Assembly (NCBI GenBank): GCA_023515745.1
Contig: JALECJ010000005.1
Span: 62,001-126,000, forward strand
Length of the DNA: 64,000 nt
Reading direction: 5' to 3'
From: Amoeboaphelidium protococcarum
Taxonomy: Eukaryota > Aphelidiomycota > Aphelidea
In this document: positions 11,328-22,526 of the stretch, piece by piece
Layout: every line of letters begins with the position of its first letter
Position numbering within the stretch: position 1 is the first letter of the stretch
Translations under genes and position numbers: made by a program
Notes under the pieces: generated by a model
The model's database searches: none
What the model saw: only the letters and a program-made list of their open reading frames with translations
Told to the model about the DNA's origin: nothing

Positions 11328-13712
11328 ATGAGTGCTGAACTGGAAGTGGACGGATTTGAATTCGAAAGCAATAATGAGGACGTGGAGCATGACATTGAAT
11401 TAATTATAGAAGCTGACGCCATGCTAAGTAGCGACTCTGAAGTGGATGACGATAATGATGAAGGAGACAGCGAAGTATTGCCATAAGAGAACGAGGACGA
11501 CGCAGCGGGCGATGGCGACCAATCTGACATTTAGTCCGATTTAGAGTACTTGGAGTAATTCGTGTAGGCAAGTGATGTCTTAGATTCCAGTTTATCAATG
11601 CTGGATATGCATAAAGATTTCAGCGCCGCCGGTGATAAGGGTCACTATTCTGCTTCTGATGCAGATGACGACAAGGACGACGATGATGATAATGGTAGCG
11701 CCTCCTCATTTCACTTGAATGGTGGACACAACTCATTTGGCTCAGGTGCCAATAGACACCAGCGATCCAAGAGTATGGAGACTGATATTTTGCCTTATAC
11801 ACATCAGTTGAATGATATTTGCTTGTTGGCGCATGACAATTCGTACGCTGATGTACAGAGGCTGGAAGATGAGTTTTGTAAGGATTTTACGTGTTGCGGA
11901 CGCGTTCTCGCCGACATGCATGAACTGCTGCAGCATTATGAAGAGCATCATGTGCTTATTGAAGATTCCGATTATAACAGCAGCGGTAATGAGGACAGGC
12001 AGTAATACATCACGCTCAGCTCTGCTTTGCCACATGGAGGTCGGTACTTTTCTGAGGATGAGAAGGACTTCCTTCAGTCAGATCTGTGCCACGACTTGAT
12101 TGATGAGGTACTTGAAGAGCATTCAGATTCAGAGTTGCAAGATATGTTTAGATAGTACGTCAATCCCTCATAGCTCGGTAATTGTTCGTCAATGGGCTTT
12201 CAATAACATCTTTCTGCTTTCGAGAACTCTGTGGTCACTCGAGTAGGTAGTAAGCGCAGCATTCGCCGGTCTAATAATCCATTGATTTGTATTGTTGGTG
12301 AAGTGGAAGATGATTTGGGTCTAAAAGCATTGGAAGAGGCGTAGGAGGAGATTGCGCGTAATAACAAGAGACTAAGGATGATGAGCGATATTGTTGGTCC
12401 GGGACAAGGCGACTCTTGTGACGACGAAGATTTTAATGGCATCGATGAAGTGACTGTTGGAATTCTATGTAAAGAGGATGGTAGTATAGATGGTACAGGC
12501 GCTGAGGGTGAGGAGTAAGCTTGTAGCGACTGTGATGATCCAGATGCCGCTGGTAAAGATGCGGTCAAGAATGGTCGAAAGATACGCGACGCGCCTCAGT
12601 TCTATGATGAGGATGGTAATCGTATTGAGAAGCCTTACAAATGCTAGCATCCAAATTGCGATAAAGCTTATAAGAACGCCAATGGTCTCAAGTATCACAA
12701 GATGCATGGTCATTGTGGAAAAGAAGAAGATGAAGCAGATGCTGCCACTCGATTATTGAAGCCTTACGTGTGTTCATTCGAGACTTGCCACAAGCGATAT
12801 AAGAATTTGAATGGGCTCAAGTATCATATTGAGAAAACTCATTAAGTGCAGAAGTAGGAGGCTAATAAGATTGCTACTCAGATCGTGCGGTAGACTAATT
12901 TGGAGTTGGGCATTCCGATGAAAACGCCATTTACCTCTGCTAGAAAAGATGGTTAAACTGATCTTGATACTGATGATGGTGCAAGTGGGTGCGATGGGTA
13001 GAGCAAAAAGTATGAGCGATACACTAATTATCGATCACCTGTCTCGTCTCCGTTATTTAAGTCTGCAACCAACTTGGCTCAGAGTAATCTGTTCAAAAGT
13101 CTATTTAGTGCTGCTCTGCAAAAGACCCAGGCAAAGACTTTGCAAGCGGATAGCAGCTCTTCTAACGCCACTTCATCAGCGGCTGGAAGTAGGAATGACG
13201 TGAAGCCGGCATTGAATGCGGATGTTCCACTCAAAACACCTCCCACTACTCCTGCACAAGTCAGTAAATCCAGTCCTCCTGCTGTTGATATTTCTAAAGC
13301 TAGACTTGCTGCACCACCGTTAAATCTCAATGCCGCGAACCAGTTGTTGAATTAGAATAATCAGTCACAAGCACAGAAGGCTAGTGTTGCTCTTCCTCCG
13401 CTTACGAATATCGCTCCTTTAAATGCATATTCTGCTGCCACTGTTCTAGCTTAGAATCCATCATATCTGTAAGCTATCACTACTACTAATCTACTGGAAA
13501 TGGCGCGAAAATAGCCTGCATTGTTTTAATAAAATTTGAAATTGGCGCAGACTGTGGTCGCTAGTCTACACTAATAAAAGAAGTAGCAGCTATAGTAATA
13601 ATAATAGTAGTAATAGTAGTAATAGTTATAGTAGTAGAAACCTTAGGCCTCATCGTAAGGTAACACTTCTACCAAGTAAGATGCTGCTTAATCGCAGTAA
13701 GAATAAAAGTGA
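11328..13712 (+). CDS. Sfp1/JAZF1-like C2H2 zinc-finger transcription factor with poly-Gln tail
   Basis: Single-exon 794-aa protein. The acidic N-terminal third is followed by a first finger, CKDFTCCGRVLADMHELL with QHYEEHH (about residues 184-205). The paired fingers match fungal Sfp1: KPYKCQHPNCDKAYKN...GLKYHKMHGH and KPYVCSFETCHKRYKN...GLKYHIEKTH (about residues 438-505). Sfp1 controls ribosomal-protein and ribosome-biogenesis genes. The C-terminal third is Ser/Ala/Gln-rich. It ends in a polyglutamine tract written almost entirely with TAG and TAA, with eleven consecutive such codons at 13593-13625. Under the standard code the gene would be shattered into many pieces. The stop TGA at 13710-13712 lies 145 bp from the convergent hsp10 stop. 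Confidence 0.85.
13593..13637 (+). repeat. poly-Gln tract encoded by TAG/TAA
   Basis: In the frame of the Sfp1-like gene, eleven consecutive TAR codons are followed by one TTA and three TAG codons. The tract sits in a longer Q-rich run starting near 13584. It is a direct sign that UAR is a sense codon. Confidence 0.9.
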
Positions 13713-13857
13713 AATGTAAGAACATTGTTTGAAATGAGTTTATATTGGCATTTTCATTAAACTTAAGATAATTTTATACCAATATAATCAGTTTATAACG
13801 CGAAATCTATAAGAGTCTTTATAAGGTATCACAATTTCATTGATCATCATCAGTTGA

Positions 13858-14224
13858 TCAATCAACAATCTTGCCGAGGATATCGCTCTCGCGGAACAAC
13901 TGCAGTTCTTCACTGTTCACCTTCACAGTCTATCCGCCGTAGGATGGCAGAACCACCTTATCACCCTCTTTAAGAGACATTGCGACGCGTTATCCAGTCT
14001 AATTATTCACACTTCCCGGTCCAACTGCAAGCACAAGTCCCTCATTCAGAGCCTCTTGTGCTTTCTCAGGAATGTAAATTCCACTGGCAGTCTTCTCTGG
14101 AGCTTTTACGCGACGAACGAGTACGCGATCCAACAACGGTACCAACTTCTTTGCAGATGACTACACACATGTAAACGCGCGATATTACTCATATAGATTG
14201 TCCATTTAATTATAATCTTACCAT
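13858..14224 (-). CDS. mitochondrial chaperonin 10 (Hsp10)
   Basis: Co-chaperonin that caps Hsp60 in the mitochondrial matrix. Sequence shows [50 protein letters not shown]-type [18 protein letters not shown] and the terminal [18 protein letters not shown] encode Gln in NQTGQR and GGQTVK. Exon 1 is only the start codon: ATG at 14224-14222 is followed directly by a 61-nt intron (14221-14161, GTAAG...GTGTAG). Exon 2 then begins [13 protein letters not shown]. The total of about 101 aa is typical. The gene is head-to-head with hsp60, so the spacer very likely works as a shared promoter. Confidence 0.92.
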
Positions 14225-14548
14225 ATTAACTAGATACTTATTAAAGCAATCGAGAATGAGTTTAAATGTAAACAACAAATCACCAAGATATAAAAAGGTG
14301 TGATTGAGGCAACTGCTATTATGCAAACTTTTGAGGACCCGCTCGCTTGGTCGCTCTGCTCTTTGTTGTCGCTTAACCCAAAGTCCAATTTTCCATTACG
14401 TTCTAGAAGTATCCGCCGCGATAGAATTGGGAAATTTTTAGGACTGAACCAGCGCGATTTTCATTTGATCAATAGTTTGCACACGTCAATTGTTTAACTT
14501 TCTAAGAATAGATTGATATACGTAATTACGCGATCATATCCTGATAAA
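14225..14548. promoter_or_regulatory. shared bidirectional hsp10/hsp60 promoter
   Basis: The 324-bp spacer lies between the divergent start codons of the chaperonin pair. It contains a TATA-like run (tataaaaagg, 14289-14298) and a heat-shock element. A bidirectional hsp10/hsp60 promoter is also known in mammals. The regulatory role here is inferred from layout and motif. Confidence 0.65.
14390..14414. promoter_or_regulatory. heat-shock element
   Basis: Five-bp units read TTTCC ATTAC GTTCT AGAAG TATCC. Units 1, 3 and 4 fit the alternating nTTCn/nGAAn heat-shock-factor pattern and unit 5 is one base off. The central GTTCTAGAAG is a perfect inverted pair. It sits between hsp10 and hsp60, where Hsf1 binding would be expected. 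Confidence 0.6.
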
Positions 14549-16210
14549 ATGTTAAAAGTATCTAAGCGTTATCAACACAAGCTGATTAATTTCGGAGCGG
14601 ATGGACGCGCTGAATTAGCGAAGGGTGTCGATATTTTGGCCAAAGCTGTGGCTGTCACTCTCGGTCCAAGAGGAAGGAACGTGTTGATTGAACAGACTTA
14701 TGGTTCCCCAAAGATCACTAAGGATGGTGTAACCGTGGCCAAGAGTATCGTGCTGGAGGACAAGTTTTAGAATCTGGGTGCGCGATTGGTTCAAGATGTG
14801 GCTAACAAGACCAATGAGGCAGCGGGTGATGGTACTACCACTGCCACTGTCCTGACTAGAGCCATCTTCCTGGAGGGACTGAAGAATGTCGCCTCTGGTG
14901 TTAATCCAATTGAGATGCGTCGTGGTGTTCAGGCAGCCGTCGATAAGGTGGTTGAGTTCTTGTAGGCGAAGAAGAAGGACATCACTACGAGCGCAGAAGT
15001 TGCTCAGGTCGCCACCATCTCTGCCAATGGTGATAAACACGTCGGTGATCTGATTGCTTAGGCTATGGAGAAGGTTGGTAAGGAGGGTGTGATTACTGTG
15101 CAGGAAGGAAAGACTTTGGATGACGAGTTGAGTGTCACTGAAGGTATGCGCTTCGATCGCGGATTCATCTCTCCATACTTCATCACTGATACCAAGAACT
15201 AGAAGGTTGAGTTTGAGAAGCCATACATCCTGCTGAGTGAGAAGAAGATCTCCATGATCCAGGATATCTTGCCAACTCTGGAGATTAGTGCTCGCGAACG
15301 CCGTCCATTGATCATTGTCGCTGAGGATGTTGATGGAGAGGCATTGGCTGCTCTGATCTTGAACAAGTTGCGTGGTTAGATCCAGGTTGCAGCTGTAAAG
15401 GCTCCAGGTTTCGGTGATAACAGAAAGGCTATTCTGCAAGACTTGGCCGTTTTGACTGGTGGTCAGGTGTTTTCTGAGGAGCTTGATATGAAATTGGAGA
15501 AGGTTGAGCCGCACATGCTGGGCACAACTGGATCTGTGACCGTGACCAAGGATGATACGATCCTACTGAACGGTAACGGTGATAAGAGTGCTCTGAATGC
15601 TCGCTGTGAACAGCTGCGTTCCCTGATTGGTGAGACCAGCTCCGAGTACGAAAAGGAGAAGTTGCAGGAGCGTCTGGCTAAACTGTCTGGCGGTGTCGCT
15701 GTCATCAAGGTTGGTGGTGCCAGCGAAGTTGAGGTTGGCGAGAAGAAGGATCGCTTTGTTGATGCTTTGAATGCTACGCGTGCGGCTGTTGAGGAAGGTA
15801 TTGTGCCTGGTGGTGGTGTGGCTCTATTGAAGGCTACCAAGGTGCTTGAATCGCTGAAATTGGACACTTTCGATCAGAATCTGGGTGTAGAGCTGGTACG
15901 CAAAGCTATCACATACCCTGCTCGCACTATTGTTGATAATGCTGGTATGGAAGGATCTGTGGTTGTTGGCAAGATTTTGGAGAATGCTGACCAGTTTGAG
16001 TATGGATTCAATGCCGCCACTGGAGAATACACCGACATGATTAAGGCTGGTGTTATCGACCCTTTGAAAGTTGTTCGCACAGCTTTGGTTGACTCGAGTG
16101 GTGTCGCATCACTTTTGAGTACGTCCGAGTGCATGATCGTGGATGCTCCTAAGAAGGATGAGCCAATGCCTCCTATGGGTGGTGGTATGGGCATGGGTAT
16201 GGGCATGTGA
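14549..16210 (+). CDS. mitochondrial chaperonin 60 (Hsp60)
   Basis: Folding chaperonin of the mitochondrial matrix, 553 aa. A short basic presequence ([15 protein letters not shown]) precedes the GroEL core: [63 protein letters not shown], and a terminal [10 protein letters not shown] repeat typical of mitochondrial and alpha-proteobacterial forms. Five in-frame TAG codons occur: at KFQNLG, FLQAKK, IAQAME, KNQKVE and RGQIQV. The start is ATG 14549; an upstream ATG in the 5' leader would add a non-conserved extension. No intron is seen. It is paired head-to-head with hsp10 over a promoter with a heat-shock element. Confidence 0.96.
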
Positions 16211-16797
16211 TTGAGGTGTCGATAAAATTAATTGCCTTTAACGCGTTATAATTAACTGATAACGATATGAACGCAATATAGTATTGATATAGAATTGACA
16301 ATATGTAATTACGCCTTTGAACTTTATTTTCAAGGTTAGAATGCAACAAATGACCACCACAATCGTTCTGCGGGCTGTTCTCACGACGTTGATCTCGCGA
16401 GCTTTGAAGGCAATGATTATCAATGCATGATCTATTAGAAGGGAATTGCTTTATATTAGAGATTCCTGTGGAAGGCACAGACAAATTTTTTGCGGTTATA
16501 ATTCGCCGTCTTCTATCTCTGAATGATAAAACAACACTAAAAAACGGATAAGATGTCAGCTGATAAGCGCACTATTGTACGTAACATTCATGAAATATTC
16601 GAATACCTTGAATCCCGACAAAATGGCACAGTTGTTGCGTTACTGCTTTGTGCACCACTTAAAAACATAGCGTGATATTGCAATATTTTACACTCAATTT
16701 ACGTGCTCAACAGTTTTTTTTACAAATTGACAAACACAGATATAAATTTATTCATCGCGCGCATGCAAGGCCGGTCAATAATACGCAATAATCAATT
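16211..16797. other. intergenic region with unassigned short ORFs
   Basis: Convergent spacer between hsp60 (+) and calponin (-). A 46-codon plus-strand ORF starting near 16420 (MHDLLEGNCFILEIP) and an overlapping frame both look mildly protein-like. A minus-strand ORF (16173-16484) contains no TAR codons at all. None resembles a known family, and no pair of exons joins convincingly. A small unrecognised gene is possible but not supported. Confidence 0.3.
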
Positions 16798-17562
16798 TCA
16801 ATTCTTATTCAAGTTGCCCAAAGAACCTTGCGAGACAGGCTAGCGCTTAACACCAAAGTTAATACCGCTCTGAGTAGCACCTCTTTCCGCTGCAGCTTTT
16901 CCAGACTGATATCCCTACACGAACTTTAAGTTTAGCAATCAAAAAATTTGATTAAAATATCGATATAATAAATCTTACGGATTACTGAGAGGGGATGTTC
17001 TTGCCAGCATTCAATTGTTCATCACTGAATGAGACTTCATGTTTATCCGCCAACTTGGGTCCTAATTGCGGCAACAACGGCTTTCCTACATTAACAAAGT
17101 CATAAATACCACCATGTTACGTCTATGAAATACAATATCAATAGCCATACCATTATCACTCAGATACTTCTAAGAATGTCTAGCAAAACTGTAAATAGCA
17201 AGTAAGACTGCCAGCTTGTTCTTCTTCTCGTACAGATCAACAGTCTAGAATGACTCGTGTTTCGGAATGCCCAACAACTGGTGGCTCTTATTCAGAAAAT
17301 TGGCAATATTCTCCATCTACTGGAACGGCATTTAAGACTTGTTAATCTTGGCAGTGTTGGGTACCACCTTGTTCAGCAACTTTAATAGAACCACGCCGTC
17401 TTTTAAGCCATCCAGAAAATCCCCTTAAGTGAACACCTTCTCACCCAGCACATTCTCAATCCACTCTTTGGCATCCTGCTCTTGGTTGAGATCATACTTG
17501 GAATCTTACTTCTCGGCCAGTTCCCTATCCAAACCATACAAAGGAGTCTTCATTGAAGGCAT
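16798..17562 (-). CDS. calponin/transgelin-family actin-binding protein (Scp1-like)
   Basis: Predicted 221-aa protein with one calponin-homology domain (about residues 25-150; KEWIENVLGEKV, FLDGLKDGVVLLKLLNKV, NFLNKSHQLLGIP, FQTVDLYEKKN) and one C-terminal calponin-like repeat (GYQSGKAAAERG, SGINFGVKRQ). This is the layout of fungal Scp1 and animal transgelin, which bundle actin filaments. Two introns are needed: 17086-17120 (GTAAC...TGTAG, only 35 nt) and 16915-16978 (GTAAG...GTGTAG). With both removed the frame is exact (666 nt including stop). The first intron boundary is the least certain point. Confidence 0.82.
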
Positions 17563-17913
17563 TCTAACAATTATTTAGCGATTACAGTAACACAACACTC
17601 AAAAACTGAGATACAAACAGAGAAGTAATTGAACGGAGATCACGCCACCACAACAGGGAGAGAAACAATGTTTGACGCTTCAAAATGGTTTTGAAACGGG
17701 ACGAGATTTTGAACGTCAAATCTGGTTGAAAATATATCGGAGGGGGAGGGAGACCTTTATAGAAACACGGCCAATCTTTGTGGCCTAAAACTCTCGCCTT
17801 ATCGATCAAACGTTTCAAGTTAAAATTATACCAACTTTATTCACTAATTCAATCACAAGTAATAACTTCATAAAGCTATCAATCCCACTACACATTAGAA
17901 GATGAAAGGACGC
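17563..17913. other. intergenic region between calponin and G-alpha
   Basis: About 350 bp between the calponin start and the G-alpha stop, both minus strand. A 78-codon minus ORF (17582-17818) resembles nothing and is best read as calponin upstream sequence. Confidence 0.4.
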
Positions 17914-18981
17914 TCACATCAGACCAGTATCTCTCAGATTCTTCTAAATGATAATATCCGTCACTGCAGCCATGACAAACTTGATTTGAGCAGTGTCGGT
18001 AGCACAGGTGAAGTGAGCATAAATCTGCTTAGTTTGCGGAGACTTGTTCAACTCGACAAACTTATTCAGAAGGAACGCACTGGCCTACTCATAACTGTCA
18101 CCACCAGAAAAGTCTGAAAAGTAGTCAGACAGCGGACTCTTGGTCAACTTCTCTTTGAACAGATCAATCTTGTTCAAAAAGAGAATCATACTGGTATTGG
18201 CAAACCATTTAGAGTTGCAAATAGAGTCAAACAGAGTCAAGGCCTCCTAAATACGATTCACAGTCTCATCTTCAATCAGAGTCTGGTCATACTCAGAAAT
18301 GGCAGCCAGAAAAATGACTGCAGTCACATTTTCAAAGCAGTGAATCCACTTCTTACGCTCAGAACGTTGTCCACCCACGTCAAACATACGGTAAATCAAC
18401 TGATCGATTTTAAAAGTGGTCTCGATGATACCGGTAGTCTTGACACGACTATGCAGAATATCCTGGTCAGAAGGAGCATAACCTGCAGCACAAATACGGT
18501 CAATATTGTCAAAGTAGTACTTGGCAGAGTCATTCAGCTGATACTCCTTCTTTCTAGCGAATGCCTTCTACACTCCAGCATCAGTCCAGAGAGCCTTGAT
18601 AGCGTCAGCAATCTCCTTTGGCATCTGCTCAGTACCTTCCAACTGAGGAGGCAGCTCAAGGATAACAGAAGCGTGCTTCTTGTTAGACTCGCCAGACAAT
18701 TCAATTTTGAGCACCTCCATAGCTTCCAGGATCACCTTCATGGACTGTGAAACATTGGAGAAGATGATCTCCTTGTACGATTCTCTCTCCTGGGCATTAT
18801 AACCACTACCATGAATCAGCTGCATCTATTTAAGAATAGTCGACTTGCCAGATTCACCAGCACCAAGGAGCAACATCTTGACCTCATTCTTCATTGCAGC
18901 CTTCTACGCCTTCAGATCCTTTTCAATTTCTGCATTCTTTGCAGCCTGCTCAGCAGAGTCTTTACTAATACAAATTCCCAT
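17914..18981 (-). CDS. heterotrimeric G-protein alpha subunit
   Basis: Single-exon 355-aa GTPase. All G-box motifs are intact: [12 protein letters not shown] (P-loop), [10 protein letters not shown] (switch I Arg and Thr), [13 protein letters not shown] (switch II), FLNKIDLF (NKxD) and FTCATDT (TCAT). The N-terminus MGICISKD has Gly2 and Cys4 suited to myristoylation and palmitoylation, so it should sit on the inner plasma membrane. The C-terminus is LRDTGLM, the receptor-contacting tail of the Gi/fungal GPA class. It has no canonical pertussis-toxin Cys at position -4. TAG/TAA serve as Gln at several sites, for example KAQKAAMK. Confidence 0.95.
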
Positions 18982-19767
18982 TTTCAATACTCAAATTTAC
19001 TGACTGATATGTGTTAATATAAATCAAAATTGTCAATTACAACGTATATACAGTCAACTCCTTGAACTGATAGTTATAAACTCTAAATGTGCTAATAGCA
19101 GACAGGATGTGTACAAATATATCAGCCAGAATAAATAACAATCGTTTCAACTTTCGAAACAAATTCGGAATGTTCGTTCTTCCTCGCAAATTAACTGACT
19201 GGACTGTGCTTTCTTTCAACTGGTGAGCGATTGGACGAGAGATCAAGCGCCTGTTTGTTTCTGATTCTATTCTTCTTCGCCGTCGCCGTCCTCTTTCGGT
19301 GTTTCAGAGCGCAATCTCCTTGATGATGGTGGTGATGATGATGACGAGCGTTGTTTAGCTTGACAAAACCAGCTCACTATAAGTGCTTGGCAACCAGTAT
19401 CTATACAGTTGCTATTTAGTAATAAAGTTAAAATCGTATATTGTTATTAACTGAACTTGATTATATTTTGGATCTAGACGTGATTCTTTCAACATCAGTA
19501 TTCATCCTGCGTTCTTGCAATCATACTTCTTCACCCCTTTTCATTGTTGATACGAGTGATATTCTATACGGCTCTCAAGAAATTACTATTGTTTCGTTTC
19601 GTGGTAGTTATCGTGTTCGTTTGTATTTATTTCCTTAACATCCTTATTCACACTCAACAATTTCATGCCCAACTTGCCAGCGAAGCGCCCGATTGCTCTA
19701 TTACCAAAGGAGATTTTATATCACATTCTTGCTTTCCTTCAAGCATAAAAAACTATTTCGTGATATA
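18982..19767. other. divergent intergenic region
   Basis: About 790 bp between the starts of G-alpha (-) and the DUF866 gene (+). The frame of DUF866 happens to stay open upstream to about 19441 but contains no ATG. A short ORF at 19664 reads LPKEILYHILAFL, which recalls an F-box start, but it ends after 32 codons and cannot be extended cleanly. No gene is called. Confidence 0.4.
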
Positions 19768-20377
19768 ATGGTCGTGCTTGGACTATAGTTATCAGCGCGA
19801 TTTGATTGCATTTAGAGCATAGAGGTTCCCAATGACTTTGAGTTTATGTTGAGTGTAATATTAAATTCTTACTTTAGTTCAAGACTACATCAATCTAATA
19901 CCGCCTTTGTAGATCTAATGCACATCATGTCGCGAGGTCCATTCAAGTCAAGTCGGAGTGAATCGCAATGATACAGTGGCAATCCCGAATTCAAAGGGCG
20001 AAGCTAATCTAGTTATGAAATGCAAATTTTGTTCTCAGTTGATGAATTTAAGTAAGATACAGTTTATTGATGTAGTCACCACTAGTTAGCCTCGTTTGGA
20101 TGAAAGGTATGACAGTGTAGATTTCCTCGATAAGACTCAAGTGTACTTGAATGAAGATGCTGAACAGGCCTCATTCAAGACTTTAGCATCAGCAGAATGT
20201 AGAAATATGGAAATTAAAGATTGGCATCTTACAGACGGATTTAAAGTCACCTGCGAGTCTGGCCATGTATTTGATAATGTGGATCTTAGTGAAGACTTTG
20301 CAGATTATGACGAGACTGGCAATTGTCCGGTGGAAATCACAGAAATCAGAACGAAAATTGTTAAAGTGAAGAGTTGA
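19768..20377 (+). CDS. DUF866 / CXXC zinc-binding protein (UPF0587, C1orf123-like)
   Basis: Predicted 183-aa conserved eukaryotic protein of unclear function. Exon 1 (19768-19854) gives MVVLGLQLSARFDCIQSIEV, matching the family N-terminus. A 58-nt intron (19855-19912, GTAAT...TTGTAG) leads to IQCTSCREVHSS, the first CXXC zinc pair. The second pair is in VMKCKFCSQL. Later parts FKTLASAECRNMEI, DWHLTDGFKV and DFADYDETG fit the rest of the domain. The start is ATG 19768, the first in-frame ATG; the intron joins in phase 0 and the count is exact. It is divergent from G-alpha and convergent with Rmd5 (93 bp between stops). Confidence 0.85.
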
Positions 20378-20469
20378 TGATAATAAGCTGTGGGAGTTTG
20401 AAGACATTTATTATTATTTCACTTACGCTAATACCATTCAGAACATCCATTAACAAAGCATACGTAAGA

Positions 20470-22035
20470 TCAAAAGTACACGCGCAATCCCTGCCCAACT
20501 GTGCACTCTTGCGGACAATAAGGGCATTTCAACTTGGCATTCACGTTGACGCCTGCGAATAAATCACGTTCCCGTTCCCTTCTCATTCTTAGTTGATTCT
20601 CACTCTCACCTCCTGTCACTACTTGATCACCCGGCGGCTAGTTGGTAGTATTATCGCTTGTACCCGCCGCGCCGGCTGAAAAAGGAGTTGCAGATGTCAA
20701 CGTGGTAGTCTATGCTGGAATCTGAGCACCCGTCCGTCCTTTCATCGCAACTCTGACCAGACTATCGAGGGAGAGAACGTGACCACAAGGTAACATCATT
20801 GGAGGATTCAAGTCACTGGTCTGCTCACGAGACACTGGACAGGCGAACACGGAATGATATCTCTTGGATTTAGGCAATGGCAGCTCAACAGGCAGCACAT
20901 CACTCACCGTCGTCCATAACTGTCCATTGTCTTCTCCTTCGTCTACAGATGATGTGCCTGCATTTTGCTAGTCAGCCCGCTTCTTCTTACTAGACTTCAT
21001 TCCCTCATCAATGACAGTTCTTAGTTTCACCAGAATAGGGATTGAATTAACACCAACGTCCACAACATTGAATAGTGGAGATTCCTGAGACATACCAATG
21101 AGGGAGCAAAAGTCACGCACAAAGCTAATCTTTAAATTTTCAAGTTTTGATGCAATATGAGCAGATTTAGGATTCTTATCATCTATAGCCACAGCCGGTG
21201 ATGTCAGCAGAAAGTTGTATGGATTCTTGATCTTTGTAAGAGGGCTCGCGATTCCGCTATTGACAAAGTATTGCATGCTGTAAGACACCGCCACTGCGCC
21301 CATCAATTTTCCAATCTCTTTGCCATACTACTGACCATAAACGCCAAGATCTTTTTAAGCGTACTTCAAAGCCATCAAGAACTGATTTCCATCATCATCC
21401 ATGAATTTTGATGAATTATGAGCCTGAGTGTTGGCACCAGAGAGATAAAGCAGAAATTGCATTCTACGCAGCTAAAACTCCAATCCACTACCCTTCTAAT
21501 CCAATTGATCTTGATGTTCATGAGCCCATTAAATCGCACTCTGCAAATCTCCCTTCTCCATACTCTCAATGATGCTGTACAGCTTTCCAAACTGCACCCT
21601 GATAGTCTCCTGCTCAGTCAGCAACCGGTCATCTACGGCACCGCCTTCCGTATCTCTCAGCATATCGTTATTTAACACCTAGCATATATCAAAGAGTCCT
21701 TCTCTGACCATATGTAGAGATACTGCATAGTCAATAAACTTATTACCAGCTGGGAATAGTTCGGATCTAAAGGCAGCATCAAGATCATTAGAGCTAAACT
21801 TCTTGTCCACAGCCTTCTACAACTTTGATAAACTACCATAATAATCCTTCTAATGGTTGGTGATATTGGCCGATATATCCTTCACTACCTTGGCTGTCTA
21901 GGACGCAACTTATGCCGGTTGATTGCGTGCCTGATTAAATGACGCAATCAAAGTGTCCACCTCTTCAACACAGTTCTTGTGAAATTACTTATGCTTCTTT
22001 AAAACTTTTTCTATCTCCTTATCCACAACCTCCAT
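20470..22035 (-). CDS. Rmd5/RMND5-like GID/CTLH E3 ligase subunit with interrupted RING
   Basis: Single-exon 521-aa protein. The N-terminal helical part and the LisH/CTLH-like centre (MEKGDLQSAIQWAHEHQDQL) lead to the characteristic variant RING: VELPLPKSKRYHSVFACPVS, REQTSDLNPPMMLPCGHVLS and finally KCPYCPQECTVGQGLRVYF at the C-terminus. In known Rmd5 proteins the second half of the RING follows within about 20 residues. Here about 75 Thr/Gly/Arg-rich residues separate CGHV from KCPYC. The GID complex degrades gluconeogenic enzymes in yeast. Rmd5 partners with Gid9/Maea. The start at 22035 gives MEVVDKEIEKVL. Confidence 0.88.
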
Positions 22036-22526
22036 TCTACTATAGGATAATATTTTTTAATGAGTTTAATACAATATGTATTCAGTGCAGTCAGAGTAAC
22101 GAAGAAGTGCAATTAAAGAAGCGTTGAATGAATGAAGGAGAAAAGAATTCTGAAACAAAGAGAAACAGCGGTAGTCGGTCGATATCTTGGGGGGAAAGAA
22201 TGAACTCCATGTCGACTGATTGTTTAAATTGGACATTGATCAAATTAGAATAAGCAAAAATTGCTTAAAATGTCTGTTAGGAACGCGTTCTTCTGTGACA
22301 GTTTCATCATAATCGACTGAAGAGAGCCCGTACTCGCTCGGATCATTTAAACGATCTCGTCTATGCACTCAGCAACACGGATAGAAATCAAAAGACGCGT
22401 TTTCAAGCAGAATGGAAATCCAACTTTTCCTACGACAAAGTTCGCTGTAGAAACCAGTTGTTATCATCTCTCTTTATATTCACATATTCGCCTGGTTACT
22501 TCTGAACGATTATCTACTCTCTAACA
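22036..22526. other. divergent intergenic region
   Basis: About 490 bp between the starts of Rmd5 (-) and p24 (+). No ORF or RNA gene can be supported. Confidence 0.45.

Noticed and set aside
14615-15514. A 299-codon minus-strand ORF antisense to hsp60
   Set aside because: It mirrors the codon bias of the highly conserved sense gene; the predicted protein has no independent support.
19664-19762. F-box-like start (LPKEILYHILAFL)
   Set aside because: It ends at TGA after 32 codons, no intron gives a credible continuation, and it overlaps the leader of the DUF866 gene.
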